64,000 bases of DNA from Sulfitobacter sediminilitoris (GTDB taxonomy: Bacteria; Pseudomonadota; Alphaproteobacteria; Rhodobacterales; Rhodobacteraceae), in assembly GCF_010667575.1 (NCBI RefSeq), contig NZ_JAABNT010000011.1, forward strand, positions 1 to 64,000, in the 5' to 3' direction. The translations under genes were made by a program, and so were the position numbers. The notes under the pieces are model-generated. The model had not been told where the DNA came from, did not search any database, and saw only the letters and a list, made by a program, of their open reading frames with translations. Each line of letters begins with the position of its first letter. Within the stretch, counting starts at the first letter, position 1. Shown here piece by piece: positions 1 to 8,773 of this stretch.

Positions 1-221
1 CACTTCGGGCAATGCCGGTTGCGACAAGAGTTGTAGGCGATGTGCTGATGATCACACTTGGTGCAAGCGGCAACATGGCCACCGAGTACCGCGGTCCGGC
101 ACGTCTCAACCGCGGACATCACCTGCAGCTGCGGCAGGTTCAGGTGGCCCGCATGCGCTTTGCGATAGGCAGGGCCATGAGCGCGGAAGATATCCGCGAC
201 CTCCAGTTTGGGGCGGGGCAT
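1..221 (-). mobile_element. IS91-family transposase, N-terminal part (cut by window edge)
   Basis: Reading the minus strand from an ATG at 221 gives MPRPKLEVADIFRAHGPAY, followed by a cysteine-rich segment (CTKCDH, then NRHCPKC) that runs off the left edge. This matches the N-terminal zinc-binding region of IS91-family (Y2 HUH) transposases, which move DNA by rolling-circle-like transposition. The start lies 12 nt beyond the stop codon of the tyrosine recombinase gene, so the two genes form one transcription unit, the usual arrangement for IS91-type elements of this group. Only about 73 codons are visible, so catalytic tyrosines and element integrity cannot be judged. Confidence 0.85.
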
Positions 222-233
222 CGGAACCGGGGA

Positions 234-1106
234 TTATCCGGCGCCAGCCTCCTGTCGCACCAGCAGATCGAGCGGGCTGGTCACATCGCGGATCGTCTTG
301 GTCGCTACCTTGGTGTAGATCGTCGTCGTCTCCAGCTTGGCATGGCCGAGCAGCACCTGGATCACCCGGATGTCGGTCCCGCCTTCCAGCAAGTGCGTGG
401 CAAAGCTGTGCCGCAATGTGTGGGGAGAGACGGTCTTCTTGATCTCAGCGAAGTCGCAGGCCACCCCGAAGGCGCGGTTGAACTGCCGTGTCGAGATCGG
501 ATCGACCCGGTTGCGGCCCGGGAACAACCAGCCAAACGGACGCGCCTCGCGATAGTAGTCGCGCAGAAGTTCAAGTAGGCTCGGCGACAGCATCACATGG
601 CGGTCCTTGCGACCCTTACCTTGCTCGATCCGGATCAGCATCCGGTCGCTGTCAATGTCACCGACCTTCAAATGCGTGACCTCGCTGGCGCGCAATCCGC
701 CGCCATAGGCCACGCTGAAGGCAGCGCGGTATCTCAGCCCAGGCCCGGGGGCCGCCTCCAAAATCCGCGCAACCTCTTCAGCGCTGAGCACCACCGGGAT
801 CTTCTTGGCGGCGCGCTGATACCGCATATGCCGCTTCATCTCGGGGCGCGGGCACGTGGTCGCGTAAAAGAAGCTCAGCACGGTCAGCCGGTTGTTGAAG
901 GTCGGCGCGCCAACGCCCCGCTCCTTCATATCAAGCTGAAACGCCCGCAATTCCTCCGGCGTCGCGCTATCAGGCGCGTGCCCAAGGAACCGCGTGAAGT
1001 CACGCATCGCACGCAGATACATCGTCTGCGTCTTCGGCTGCAGACCCTTAATCTGCATATCTTCGACAAATCGCTGGCGTAGCTTGGGAACATATTGGTC
1101 TGACAT
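234..1106 (-). CDS. Tyrosine recombinase (XerC/D-like integrase) of an IS91-type element
   Basis: A 290-residue phage-integrase-family protein. The N-terminal half is a SAM-like core-binding domain. The C-terminal catalytic domain shows the Arg of the GGGLRASEV block, the HTLRH box (SPHTLRHSFATHLLEGG), and the nucleophilic Tyr in LLGHAKLETTTIYTKV. Length and motifs are complete, so the protein is probably active. It starts at an ATG preceded by AGGAGGT-like sequence (ACAGGAGGTTTCG before 1106). It sits directly upstream of the IS91 transposase. In the family, such small recombinases accompany IS91-like transposases and may resolve transposition intermediates; that role is inferred, not visible here. 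Confidence 0.88.
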   Translation of the reverse strand: MSDQYVPKLRQRFVEDMQIKGLQPKTQTMYLRAMRDFTRFLGHAPDSATPEELRAFQLDMKERGVGAPTFNNRLTVLSFFYATTCPRPEMKRHMRYQRAAKKIPVVLSAEEVARILEAAPGPGLRYRAAFSVAYGGGLRASEVTHLKVGDIDSDRMLIRIEQGKGRKDRHVMLSPSLLELLRDYYREARPFGWLFPGRNRVDPISTRQFNRAFGVACDFAEIKKTVSPHTLRHSFATHLLEGGTDIRVIQVLLGHAKLETTTIYTKVATKTIRDVTSPLDLLVRQEAGAG

Positions 1107-1236
1107 CGAAACCTCCTGTCATCAGATTGAGAAGGTCCCAATCGTCAGACAGGCACGCCTATCCACCAAATCCACGGCTCAGTCAGCGCGCTCCACCCGA
1201 CACGCGCGCAAGTACCGCGTGAGCGGTTTCGTCCAT

Positions 1237-1394
1237 GTCCGCAACTCGGTCATAGACCCTCCAAGCTTTGCTGCGCCCACAACGAATGGCCGCTTTTAAG
1301 GCTGCGTTGCAGCGCAGCGCTTGGATCAATCAAGGCAACTTTTTTGCTGCATGAGCGAAGGGCGCGATTTCAATCCGGCGGCTCTGGGCTCTCC
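1237..1394. repeat. Dispersed intergenic repeat, copy 1
   Basis: This stretch aligns by eye with 11883-12033 over about 150 bp. Shared blocks include GTCCGCAACTC.GTCATA, GGCCGCTTTT, TTTTGCTGCA, a GCGAAGG block, a GATTT..ATCC.GCGGCT block and TGGGCTCTC. It is non-coding in both places. The gap from the recombinase start to thpR (1107-1524) otherwise contains only the probable outer end of the IS91 element and the thpR promoter region. Confidence 0.6.
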
Positions 1395-1524
1395 TGAGAC
1401 ATCTGAGAAAAACAGTCAGATGACTGCTTGGCCGCGCTTTCCGGACACTTGATGACCAATCGCTTCGGTGACGTGATTGTCTGGACAGATTAGAAAGGGC
1501 ACAGGCTGCCTTGGGAGGGCAAGT

Positions 1525-2073
1525 ATGCGCGCCTTTGTAGCGATTGATCTTCCGGACCTCGTTCGTGGTGAGCTCCAAGACCTGCAGAACGAGCTGGCGG
1601 TCGGTCGACCTGTGCCCGAGGAGAATTTTCACCTGACACTCTGTTTCCTGGGTGAACAGCCTGAGGCGGCGGTTGAAGAGGTGCACCAGTCTCTATCAAG
1701 TATTCAGAGCCCTTCATTCACTCTGCGGTTGGCCGGAGTTGGAAGCTTCGGTAAGCGCTCGCCTCAGGCGATCTACGCGGATGTGGCGCCATCCCCCGAA
1801 CTCATGGAGCTTGAAAAGCGGATAACCCGGACACTCAGGAACGCTGGTCTTCGGTTTCAGAAGCGGCGTTTCCGTCCGCACGTGACGATCATGCGCCTGC
1901 CCAAGGCAATCTCGGGCTTCGAAACAGCAAACCTGCAAGGCCGACTGGCGGGGGTTTCGGCCTTCCAGGGGTCAGCTTTTGAGGTCAGTAGTTTCCAGCT
2001 CTACCAATCGACCCTGACGCCCGCTGGCGCGCTGCACGAGGTGCTTGCGAGCTACGAGTTGGCGGGGAGCTAA
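1525..2073 (+). CDS. thpR: RNA 2',3'-cyclic phosphodiesterase (ThpR/LigT family)
   Basis: A 2H phosphoesterase of 182 residues, the normal family size. It hydrolyses 2',3'-cyclic phosphates on RNA ends, and family members can also ligate tRNA halves in vitro. Both HxTx motifs are present: HLTLCFLG near residue 38 and HVTIMRLP near residue 117. The start was placed at the ATG at 1525 (MRAFVAIDLP, the canonical N-terminus) because GGGAGGGC lies just upstream; an in-frame ATG at 1477 adds 16 residues that do not belong to the family. It stands alone between the IS91 element and the cyclase gene, so context adds nothing to its role. Confidence 0.9.
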   Translation: MRAFVAIDLPDLVRGELQDLQNELAVGRPVPEENFHLTLCFLGEQPEAAVEEVHQSLSSIQSPSFTLRLAGVGSFGKRSPQAIYADVAPSPELMELEKRITRTLRNAGLRFQKRRFRPHVTIMRLPKAISGFETANLQGRLAGVSAFQGSAFEVSSFQLYQSTLTPAGALHEVLASYELAGS

Positions 2074-2158
2074 GCGCGCTTCAAATGCTCGTCGGCCGAG
2101 AATGAAACGGCCCGAAGAAGCTCAAACCCGGGAAATCAAGACAGATGAGTTCCGTTGC

Positions 2159-2178
2159 CGTCCGGAGACGGACGTTTT
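2159..2178 (+). terminator. Probable rho-independent terminator of thpR
   Basis: A perfect 6-bp stem CGTCCG/CGGACG with a GAGA tetraloop is followed by TTTT. It lies about 85 nt beyond the thpR stop. The rest of the 2074-2412 gap contains an AT-rich patch (about 2230-2262, TAATATAATAATATC) that could be the cyclase promoter; nothing else is recognised there. Confidence 0.5.
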
Positions 2179-2412
2179 GCAGCGCGTTCCAAGTGTGGGA
2201 AAAATTGTGGGGAATGGATGCGGCGTCGCTAAGATAATATAATAATATCAGAAATTTATGAGGTGAATTTGGCTGGGGCGGTAGGAAACCCTGCCTCTCG
2301 ATACCTTTCTTCGGCTTCCCTTGGTTCAGACAGCTTCGTCCGATAAGTCGCCTGGAGCTGGACCCGGAGACATTTTTCTTCGAATTTCACACCCTCGTGA
2401 TAACGTCTTCGC

Positions 2413-5400
2413 ATGGAACGTCGGATTGCTGCTGTCCTCGCCGCCGACATGGTGGGCTTTTCTCGTCTCATTGAGCGGGACGAGGTAGGGACACTCAAGC
2501 GTCAGAAACGTCACCTCCAGGAACTCATTGAACCGACGATCACCGCCAAGAACGGCCGTATCGTAAAGCTCACTGGCGACGGGCTCATCGCTGAGTTCTC
2601 ATCGGTGGTGGAAGCCGTCCAGTGCGCCGTATCCGTGCAGGCCGAGATGGCCGCGCGGGAGGAAGACTTCACCGATGATGAAAAGATCCAGTATCGGGTG
2701 GCGGTCCACCTCGGAGACGTGGTCTTCGACGATGGGGATGTCTACGGCGACGGGGTTAACGTGGCTGCCCGGCTGGAGGGCTTGGCAGCGCCCGGAGGCG
2801 TGGTCGTCTCGGGTACGGCCTACGACCTGCTGAAGGCCAACGTGGATGTCGCCTATAAGTCCCTGGGTGAGCAGCAACTGAAGAACATAGCGACGCCCGT
2901 GCGGGTCTATCAGGTGGTGGAAGGGGTACCGATCGCGCCCGCTACACGCCCGTCGAAGCGGGTCCCCTGGGTCGCGGCGGCTGTAGTGGTCCTAGCCATG
3001 CTGGGCGGACTGTTCTGGTGGCTGCAAAGGCCCGACTTCGAACCGCTTAACCCCGAAGAGCTGGCCTTCGCGCTGCCCGATAAACCCTCGCTCGCGGTTC
3101 TGCCGTTCGAGAACCTCTCAGATCGGTCTGATGATCAATACATGGCCGATGGTTTCGTGGACACACTGATCACCGAGCTCATGTCTCTTCAGGACCTGGT
3201 GGTTATCGCCAAGAACTCAAGCTTCTCCTTCAGAGACAAGCAGTTACTCAATTCCACGATCGCGGAGCAACTTGGCGTCAGGTACCTGCTCGAAGGAAGC
3301 TTCCAGCATCAGGGGGATAACCTGCGTATCAATGCCCGCCTGATGGACGCGGTCGAGGGCAAGCAGGTTTGGTCCAAGCGCTATGACAGGGAAGCCAACG
3401 AGTTCATTGCTCTGCAGGATGATCTGATTAAAGACTTGGTACTGGAAATCGGCGGGCGCGCTGGCGGTGGTATTTTCAAGGCGGAGCGGGAGCGTGTAGG
3501 CCAGATACCGAATGATGAGCTTGCCATCCTAGAGCTTTGGGAAAAAGCCGCAGAGGTCTTTCTTCGATTTAAGCAAGACGAATACGAGGTAGCTGGTCAG
3601 CTCTCAAACGAAATGATTGCGCGCTACCCTGATCACCCGCGCGGATACCTATCTCTGGCATGGTACCACCTTGGCAAGGCCTGGGTGGGCTTCCCGCACG
3701 ACAAATCAGAAGTTGTTGAGCGATGCTCGGAGTTAGCGGATCATGCAATCGGCTTGGCACCGAATGACTACATGGCCTACATGGTTCGGGCTTACTGCAG
3801 CTCGAGAGCTGGCGATGCCGAGGCTGCGAAAGCATGGGCAACCCGCTCATTCGAACTGAACCAAAACGACATCCTGGTGCAGCGAGACTACGCTCGGTTC
3901 GTGCTCACCCCGCGCGGTGAGTATGAGAAATCAATTGAGATTCTTGAACGTAATCTGCGGCTTAACCCAACTCAACAGGCAAACCTCAACGCAAGCCTTG
4001 GCGAGCTGTACATCATCGTAGGCAGATACGAAGAGGCTGTGGAACAACTGCGAAAAGAGGCTGTTCGAAGCAAGCTGACCGAAGCAAGAACGGCGGTTGC
4101 TCTCTATCTCAGTGGTCGGATTGGGGACGCAAGTGATGTTGTCGACGACCTGCGCGAAACCTCGCCTGACTTCACGGTCGACAAGTTCCTTGCGAGCGCG
4201 AACTGGATACCGGAGGAGGCGCAAAAGAGGTTTGCGCCGGCCTTGAAGGCAAGCGGCCTACCCGAGAGGTCCAAGGCTGAGCCGGAGGAGACACTCGATC
4301 CGCAACCAAACAAGCCATCCATAGCCGTTTTACCCTTCGAAAATCTAAGTGGTGATCCTGACCAGGAGTATTTCGCCGACGGCATGACAGACGACTTGAT
4401 CGTTCGCCTCGCCAAAGTTGATGGGTTGTTCGTAATCAGCCGCAACACAGCCTTTACCTACAAGGGCAAGAGCGTAAGAGCTAAGGATCTCGGTCGCGAT
4501 CTAAACGTCCGGTACGTGATTGAAGGGAGTGTGCGGAGAGAAGGCAGCCGCGTGCGTATTAATGCGCAGCTTGTTGACGCAGGGTCAGATAGCAATGTGT
4601 GGGCCGAGACGTTCGACCGGGAAACCGCTGAGCTCTTTGAACTGCAGGACGAGGTCACTACCGAAATCGCTGAAGCGCTGAAGCTGAAGCTTGACGCAAG
4701 CGACCTTCCTCGGACCGCTGCAGAAGGGCCCAAAGATCTTGAAGCCTACAACCTCTATTTGAAGGGCATGTCAGAATTACGCCAGCGCCGTCCCGAGGCA
4801 TTCGCCCGCGCAAAAGTCTTTCTTGATGATGCGCTTGAGATCGACCCGGACTACGCCGAGGCCCATGCCGCCTTGGCCTTCCTCTATTGGGAGAGCCAGC
4901 AACACGGCTGGTTGTCTCACATCGGAATTGAGAATACGACTGAAGCCTTTCTTCTGGTCGAACACCACCTGGAGATGACACGCGATAGGCCTACGCCGGT
5001 CGCGCATCTTGTGCGTTCGGAATGGTTGAGCGACATGAACCGGGACAGCGAAGGCGCAATTTCTGAAGCCCGCCTGGCCGTCAAACTCGACCCCAGCTTT
5101 GCAGAGGCCTATGTCGGACTGGCTGGGCGACTTGCCTTCTATGGTCAATCCGAGGAAGCCCTGAGGATGACCGAGAAAGCACTCCGGCTCGATCCCGTTA
5201 CGCCTCCGGACTATCATGCCATTGTCGGTTTGGCCCACATCGTCGCCGGGAATTACGAAGAGGCTGTGATTGCCCTTGAAGTTGCCGTCAAAGATGGGAG
5301 CTCAAAGAACTTTCCTTGGGTGCTGCTGGCGGCGGCATATGGCCACTTGGGAAGGTTAGAGGATGCCGAGATGGCATTGGCCGCGATCGAGCGGAACAAC

Positions 5401-5871
5401 AAACGAAGCGGACTGCCGCCTTTCTTTGCCAATCATATTTTTCAATGGGCCACCCATGATCTTGCCGTTCGAGAGAGGATTTTTGAGGACCTCAAGAATG
5501 CAGGTGCCAGATATAGAGACGCGATGCTCGTGGGTGGGCAGGCCAAGCGCCAGCTTAGCGGCGAAGAAATCCAGGATCTGGTCATCTCCACCACAGGGAA
5601 AGGTGTAATGGTCAGTCCGGCGGGTAATCAAAATGATTTCACCTGGACAGTAGATCCAGACGCGAAGATGAACTTCCACCTTTTTGGTCAGATCTTCGAA
5701 ACCCAGATGGCCTTCTTTGATGATCGGGCCTGCAACGAAAGAGGCTGCTCATACTACTTCGAACTTACAGACAGCGAGGCTATGAAGTGGGGGCATCGCT
5801 ACGTGATCGAGGAGCAAACAGGACTGCTATTCTACTTCACCACCAAACCGCTCACAGAAGTTCAGAAGTGA
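2413..5871 (+). CDS. Class III adenylate cyclase fused to two TolB-like domains and TPR repeats
   Basis: A 1152-residue protein. Residues 1-170 are a class III nucleotide cyclase domain with the expected catalytic set: metal-binding D12 (AADMVGFS) and D56 (KLTGDG), adenine-selecting K52, D109, and N116 and R120 in YGDGVNVAARLE. That points to an active enzyme making cAMP. A single membrane segment follows at about 186-204 (VVVLAMLGG core). Next comes a TolB-N/FlgO-like domain (KPSLAVLPFENLSD, from 224), a TPR-rich stretch, a second domain of the same kind (KPSIAVLPFENLSGDPDQEY, from about 634) and more TPRs. The last 100 residues are unassigned. The cyclase should face the cytoplasm and the TPR parts the periplasm. 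Cyclase-TM-TolB-TPR proteins are known; two TolB-like copies in one chain is less usual. No clear ribosome binding site precedes the ATG. Confidence 0.85.
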   Translation: MERRIAAVLAADMVGFSRLIERDEVGTLKRQKRHLQELIEPTITAKNGRIVKLTGDGLIAEFSSVVEAVQCAVSVQAEMAAREEDFTDDEKIQYRVAVHLGDVVFDDGDVYGDGVNVAARLEGLAAPGGVVVSGTAYDLLKANVDVAYKSLGEQQLKNIATPVRVYQVVEGVPIAPATRPSKRVPWVAAAVVVLAMLGGLFWWLQRPDFEPLNPEELAFALPDKPSLAVLPFENLSDRSDDQYMADGFVDTLITELMSLQDLVVIAKNSSFSFRDKQLLNSTIAEQLGVRYLLEGSFQHQGDNLRINARLMDAVEGKQVWSKRYDREANEFIALQDDLIKDLVLEIGGRAGGGIFKAERERVGQIPNDELAILELWEKAAEVFLRFKQDEYEVAGQLSNEMIARYPDHPRGYLSLAWYHLGKAWVGFPHDKSEVVERCSELADHAIGLAPNDYMAYMVRAYCSSRAGDAEAAKAWATRSFELNQNDILVQRDYARFVLTPRGEYEKSIEILERNLRLNPTQQANLNASLGELYIIVGRYEEAVEQLRKEAVRSKLTEARTAVALYLSGRIGDASDVVDDLRETSPDFTVDKFLASANWIPEEAQKRFAPALKASGLPERSKAEPEETLDPQPNKPSIAVLPFENLSGDPDQEYFADGMTDDLIVRLAKVDGLFVISRNTAFTYKGKSVRAKDLGRDLNVRYVIEGSVRREGSRVRINAQLVDAGSDSNVWAETFDRETAELFELQDEVTTEIAEALKLKLDASDLPRTAAEGPKDLEAYNLYLKGMSELRQRRPEAFARAKVFLDDALEIDPDYAEAHAALAFLYWESQQHGWLSHIGIENTTEAFLLVEHHLEMTRDRPTPVAHLVRSEWLSDMNRDSEGAISEARLAVKLDPSFAEAYVGLAGRLAFYGQSEEALRMTEKALRLDPVTPPDYHAIVGLAHIVAGNYEEAVIALEVAVKDGSSKNFPWVLLAAAYGHLGRLEDAEMALAAIERNNKRSGLPPFFANHIFQWATHDLAVRERIFEDLKNAGARYRDAMLVGGQAKRQLSGEEIQDLVISTTGKGVMVSPAGNQNDFTWTVDPDAKMNFHLFGQIFETQMAFFDDRACNERGCSYYFELTDSEAMKWGHRYVIEEQTGLLFYFTTKPLTEVQK

Positions 5872-6027
5872 CTTAGAAGAGGCGCAGAGATAGCTCTTCC
5901 AGACCAACAGACCTTAGCTCCATCGTTTGATTTAGCTAAGTCTGCCTTCAGGGTATTGCTTTTCGCGATTTCGATGGAATGCGTTAAGGTCGAAACACAG
6001 TGTTCCAGTTTCTGGATTGGTGGACCG

Positions 6028-6231
6028 ATGGATAGGTTCAAAGCCATCAAAGTGTTTCAAGAGGTCGTTTCGCAGGGCGGTTTTGCAGCGGCGGCACGCC
6101 GTATGAACAGCTCTCCACCCTCTGTGAGCCGACTGATCACGGAGTTGGAGGCCGATCTCGGAGTTCGTCTTTTTAACCGTTCGTCTCGGGGTATCAGCTT
6201 GACCGAGGATGGGGGCGAACAAACCAGTTGA
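6028..6231 (+). pseudogene. LysR-type transcriptional regulator, truncated after the HTH
   Basis: From ATG 6028 (preceded by GGTGGA) the product reads as the N-terminal winged helix-turn-helix of a LysR regulator: MDRFKAIKVFQEVVSQGGF, then AAAARRMNSSPPSVSRLITELE and LFNRSSRGISLTEDGG. The reading frame then changes character and stops at 6231, giving only 67 residues against about 300 for the family. The whole effector-binding domain is gone. The break lies next to insertion-sequence debris, so the gene was probably destroyed by transposition and later deletion. A 67-residue DNA-binding stub could still be made, but without evidence I treat it as a pseudogene. Confidence 0.8.
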
Positions 6232-6335
6232 GAACGCCGGTGGAATACTGCACCACGTGAGCGGCGAGATTGTCTTGTCGCAGATGGGCTGATTGGCCTG
6301 TCCTGTTAGGCTCTTCGTTTTGGCGGAGGGCGGGA

Positions 6336-6428
6336 TTGAAGCACGTGGAATTGTATGGGCGCGTTCGTCACGCTGTTCTTGTTGACGGCATGAGCCGTCG
6401 GGAAGGAGCTATGCTCAAAAGTTGGTGA
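6336..6428 (+). pseudogene. IS21-family IstA transposase remnant
   Basis: The frame from TTG 6336 reads LKHVELYGRVRHAVLVDGMS, then RREGAMLKSW and stop. This is the N-terminus of an IS21 IstA transposase (family form VELYGRVRHAVLVEGLSRR). The DNA-recognition segment expected after SRRE is missing, so the text jumps directly to MLKS, as after an internal deletion. Only 30 codons survive. The 100 bp before it (6232-6335) could be the IS21 terminus but no inverted repeat partner is visible. Confidence 0.7.
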
Positions 6429-6436
6429 CGGCGTGA

Positions 6437-6883
6437 TCAGGCGGCTTGGTTAAGTTGTTTGATCCCGTCCTTAAATGCAATCCCTTCGATGATCTCGGGC
6501 ATGCGGTTTGCGCCGTCGAGCTTCCGCCATTTGGTCTGGGCTGACATCATCAACTTGAACGCCATAGCGAGACCAGTTTTGCGGCTGAGACAGCCTTTGG
6601 TTTTGCCAGTGCGGTGTCGGACCGTGGCGAAGGTGCTTTCGATTGGATTGGTGGTGCGGATGTGCTTCCAGTGTTCGGCTGGGAAGTCATAGAAAGCCAA
6701 GAGGACGTCGCGATCTTTGGTCAGCTTTCCGACAGCCTTATCATATTTCACGCCGTAGGTTGCGACGAAGAAATCAAAGGCCGCCTCGGCATCCACGCGG
6801 GTCTCGGCCTGCCAAATGTCATGCAAATGACCCTTTGCTTTGGCCTGAACGGACTTCGGCATCGCGTTCAGAACCTGCAACAC
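6437..6883 (-). pseudogene. IS256-family transposase, C-terminal fragment
   Basis: 148 residues read as the end of an IS256 (mutator-type DDE) transposase: PKSVQAKAKGHLHDIWQAET, then the hallmark block HWKHIRTTNPIESTFATVRH including the catalytic Glu, and a normal C-terminus. Family members are about 400 residues, so roughly the N-terminal 60% with the first two Asp residues is missing. The 5' break abuts a truncated META-domain gene and the 3' end abuts the IS21 scrap, showing at least two transposition or deletion events. It is not functional. Confidence 0.85.
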
Positions 6884-6900
6884 TCTTGATCGATGATCAG

Positions 6901-7149
6901 ATGCGTTTTTCGATTTTTGGAGGGTGCAATCGGTTCATAGGCGATCTAGCTCTGTCAGAGGGCACAATCGCCTTCCCAGAAAGCTTCGCAGGTACGCTTA
7001 TGGCGTGCCCAGATGATGTCGAAAGACATGAACGAGCCTTTCTGGATGCGTTAGCACGGGTTCACAGCTATGTAAGGTACGGCACAGGCCTTGTATTGAC
7101 TGACAGGAGCGGCGGGGCTCTTTTGCACTTCGTGGAACGCCACGATTAG
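6901..7149 (+). pseudogene. META (HslJ-like) domain protein, 5'-truncated
   Basis: The 82 residues from 6901 read as the C-terminal part of a META/HslJ domain: FGGCNRFIGDLALSEGTIAF, then GTLMACPDDVERHERAFLDAL and a final strand pair. The conserved GCNR and MACP cysteine motifs are present. The full domain needs about 30 more N-terminal residues plus a signal or lipoprotein peptide. Upstream sequence in this frame is antisense to the IS256 fragment and is not real protein. This is the stump of a secreted or lipoprotein gene cut by the IS256 insertion. The ATG at 6901 lacks a ribosome binding site. The 247 bp downstream to the MscS gene hold no recognisable gene. Confidence 0.65.
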
Positions 7150-7396
7150 CATTGCTCACTCCAGCGTGCGGTAGGGCTATTGCTTCTGTTTTGGTAGCCT
7201 TCATCAAGGCGGCTGGAATGGGTCGCAGAGTGATGCTCTAATCGGTTGATTAGAAGCGGCGGCTTCCCCCCAAAGAGGCCTATTCACGTGCACAGTGACT
7301 AAGCGACAGCTATCAGATGGATATTAATGATATGGCAATTGCTCTTAAGGCGGCAAGTCCGAGCAGTCACATAACATGTAATTCAACTTCTATAAG

Positions 7397-8773
7397 TCAG
7401 TCTCCGGACACCATGCTCGATTGACGTAATCCTGAGCCCTCCGTCCTGATGTGAACGTCTTGCTGTGGGTATGGAATTGAGATTCCGGCTTCTCCGAATG
7501 CTTCCTTCATGCGGTGTGTCAGGTCCCAATAGACTGTCCAGTAGTCGGATGTTTTGGTCCATGGCCGACACACAAAGTTCACAGAGCTAGCAGCTAATTC
7601 ATGGACACGGATGACCGGCTCAGGTTCTTTCAAGACCAATGGATGTGCATTCACCGTCTCTTGGATGACCTGCAAAGCTTCTGGGATTGAGTCCTCGTAT
7701 GAGATACCGAAGACTAGGTCCACGCGCCGCGTTTCGCTCGCGGTCACGTTGGTAATGACGTTCCCCCAGACGTTCTTGTTGGGAATGACAATTACCTGAT
7801 TGTCCGGAGTTGTCACGGTGGTGGCCACAATGCTCACCGATCTGACTGTGCCTCCGACGCCGCCGACAAGAACATAGTCGCCTTCATCAAAGGGCCGATT
7901 GATCATGATCATCAAGCCGCTCGCGAGGTTGCCAAGTGTGTCTTGAAAGGCAAACGCTAGGATGAATGAGGCGCCACCAATCATCGCGAACAAAGGCGTG
8001 ACGTTCACGCCAAGTGCGGCAAGCACGAACAACAATCCCAACGCGATGACCAACCAAAAGACAGCACCGACAATAAACGCTTCCAATAGTTTTGATATGT
8101 TGGGAACACGGCCGATCCATCGCCGCGTAAGTCCCCGCGCAGCCCGCGAAACGAATAACAGAACCACGAAGGCAAGAATGACGACGCCGAAATCCTTCGC
8201 GATAGCGAGCCCACCATCGGGACGCGTTAGCCATGTAAAGAGGGCAATCGCAATGGCTTTAGGACTAGCGAGGACGGTCTCACTGAACAGCACAGAATCC
8301 CTATACGCACGTAATTCGGCCACAAGCGCCGCGTCGCCACCTTTGCTTTCCAGACTCGTCACAACCATTGAGAAGCGCTCGAACAGCCTGGCCCGGTCTT
8401 CAACCATTCGGGCAATAGCTTGATAAGCCGCATCTGTCGCTGCGGATGGATCATTGAGCAAATCAACCTGACGCTCGGAAATCGCCGCGGTTTTGGACCG
8501 GACAATCTCCAGCCAGGCCTTTGCAAGTGGGCCAAGGTCATCTTTCGTGAGTGGGATCAGCCTGTGGGCCAACTCCTCGGTCGTGATCCCAGGATCGACC
8601 AGTGCCGCAGAGGGAGATTGAACGGCTGCCTCCGGCTTAGCTTCCTCTGAGAATGCAGGGCTGGGAAGGGAGAACAAGACAGCCAGAACCAGTGCAAGCG
8701 AACCAAAAAGAATCGCACTGAATTTTGAAACCGCAACTCGCGGCGCTTGATTGAAGATCTCACCAGAAAACAT
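7397..8773 (-). CDS. MscS-family small-conductance mechanosensitive channel
   Basis: A 458-residue inner-membrane channel of the MscS superfamily. A signal peptide is visible at the N-terminus (ILFGSLALVLAVLFSLPSPA), followed by a roughly 150-residue helical periplasmic domain, several membrane spans, the pore helix with the Gly/Ala-rich stretch GGASFILAFAFQDTLGN, and the cytosolic beta and alpha-beta domains ending in ISIPYPQQDVHI. The start was placed at 8773 because the longer frame runs antisense-like through the preceding gene. This ATG overlaps the hydrolase stop by one base (TGATG), a strong sign of translational coupling. It is the third gene of a porin-hydrolase-channel operon. Known family role: release of solutes under hypo-osmotic stress. 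Confidence 0.88.
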   Translation of the reverse strand: MFSGEIFNQAPRVAVSKFSAILFGSLALVLAVLFSLPSPAFSEEAKPEAAVQSPSAALVDPGITTEELAHRLIPLTKDDLGPLAKAWLEIVRSKTAAISERQVDLLNDPSAATDAAYQAIARMVEDRARLFERFSMVVTSLESKGGDAALVAELRAYRDSVLFSETVLASPKAIAIALFTWLTRPDGGLAIAKDFGVVILAFVVLLFVSRAARGLTRRWIGRVPNISKLLEAFIVGAVFWLVIALGLLFVLAALGVNVTPLFAMIGGASFILAFAFQDTLGNLASGLMIMINRPFDEGDYVLVGGVGGTVRSVSIVATTVTTPDNQVIVIPNKNVWGNVITNVTASETRRVDLVFGISYEDSIPEALQVIQETVNAHPLVLKEPEPVIRVHELAASSVNFVCRPWTKTSDYWTVYWDLTHRMKEAFGEAGISIPYPQQDVHIRTEGSGLRQSSMVSGD

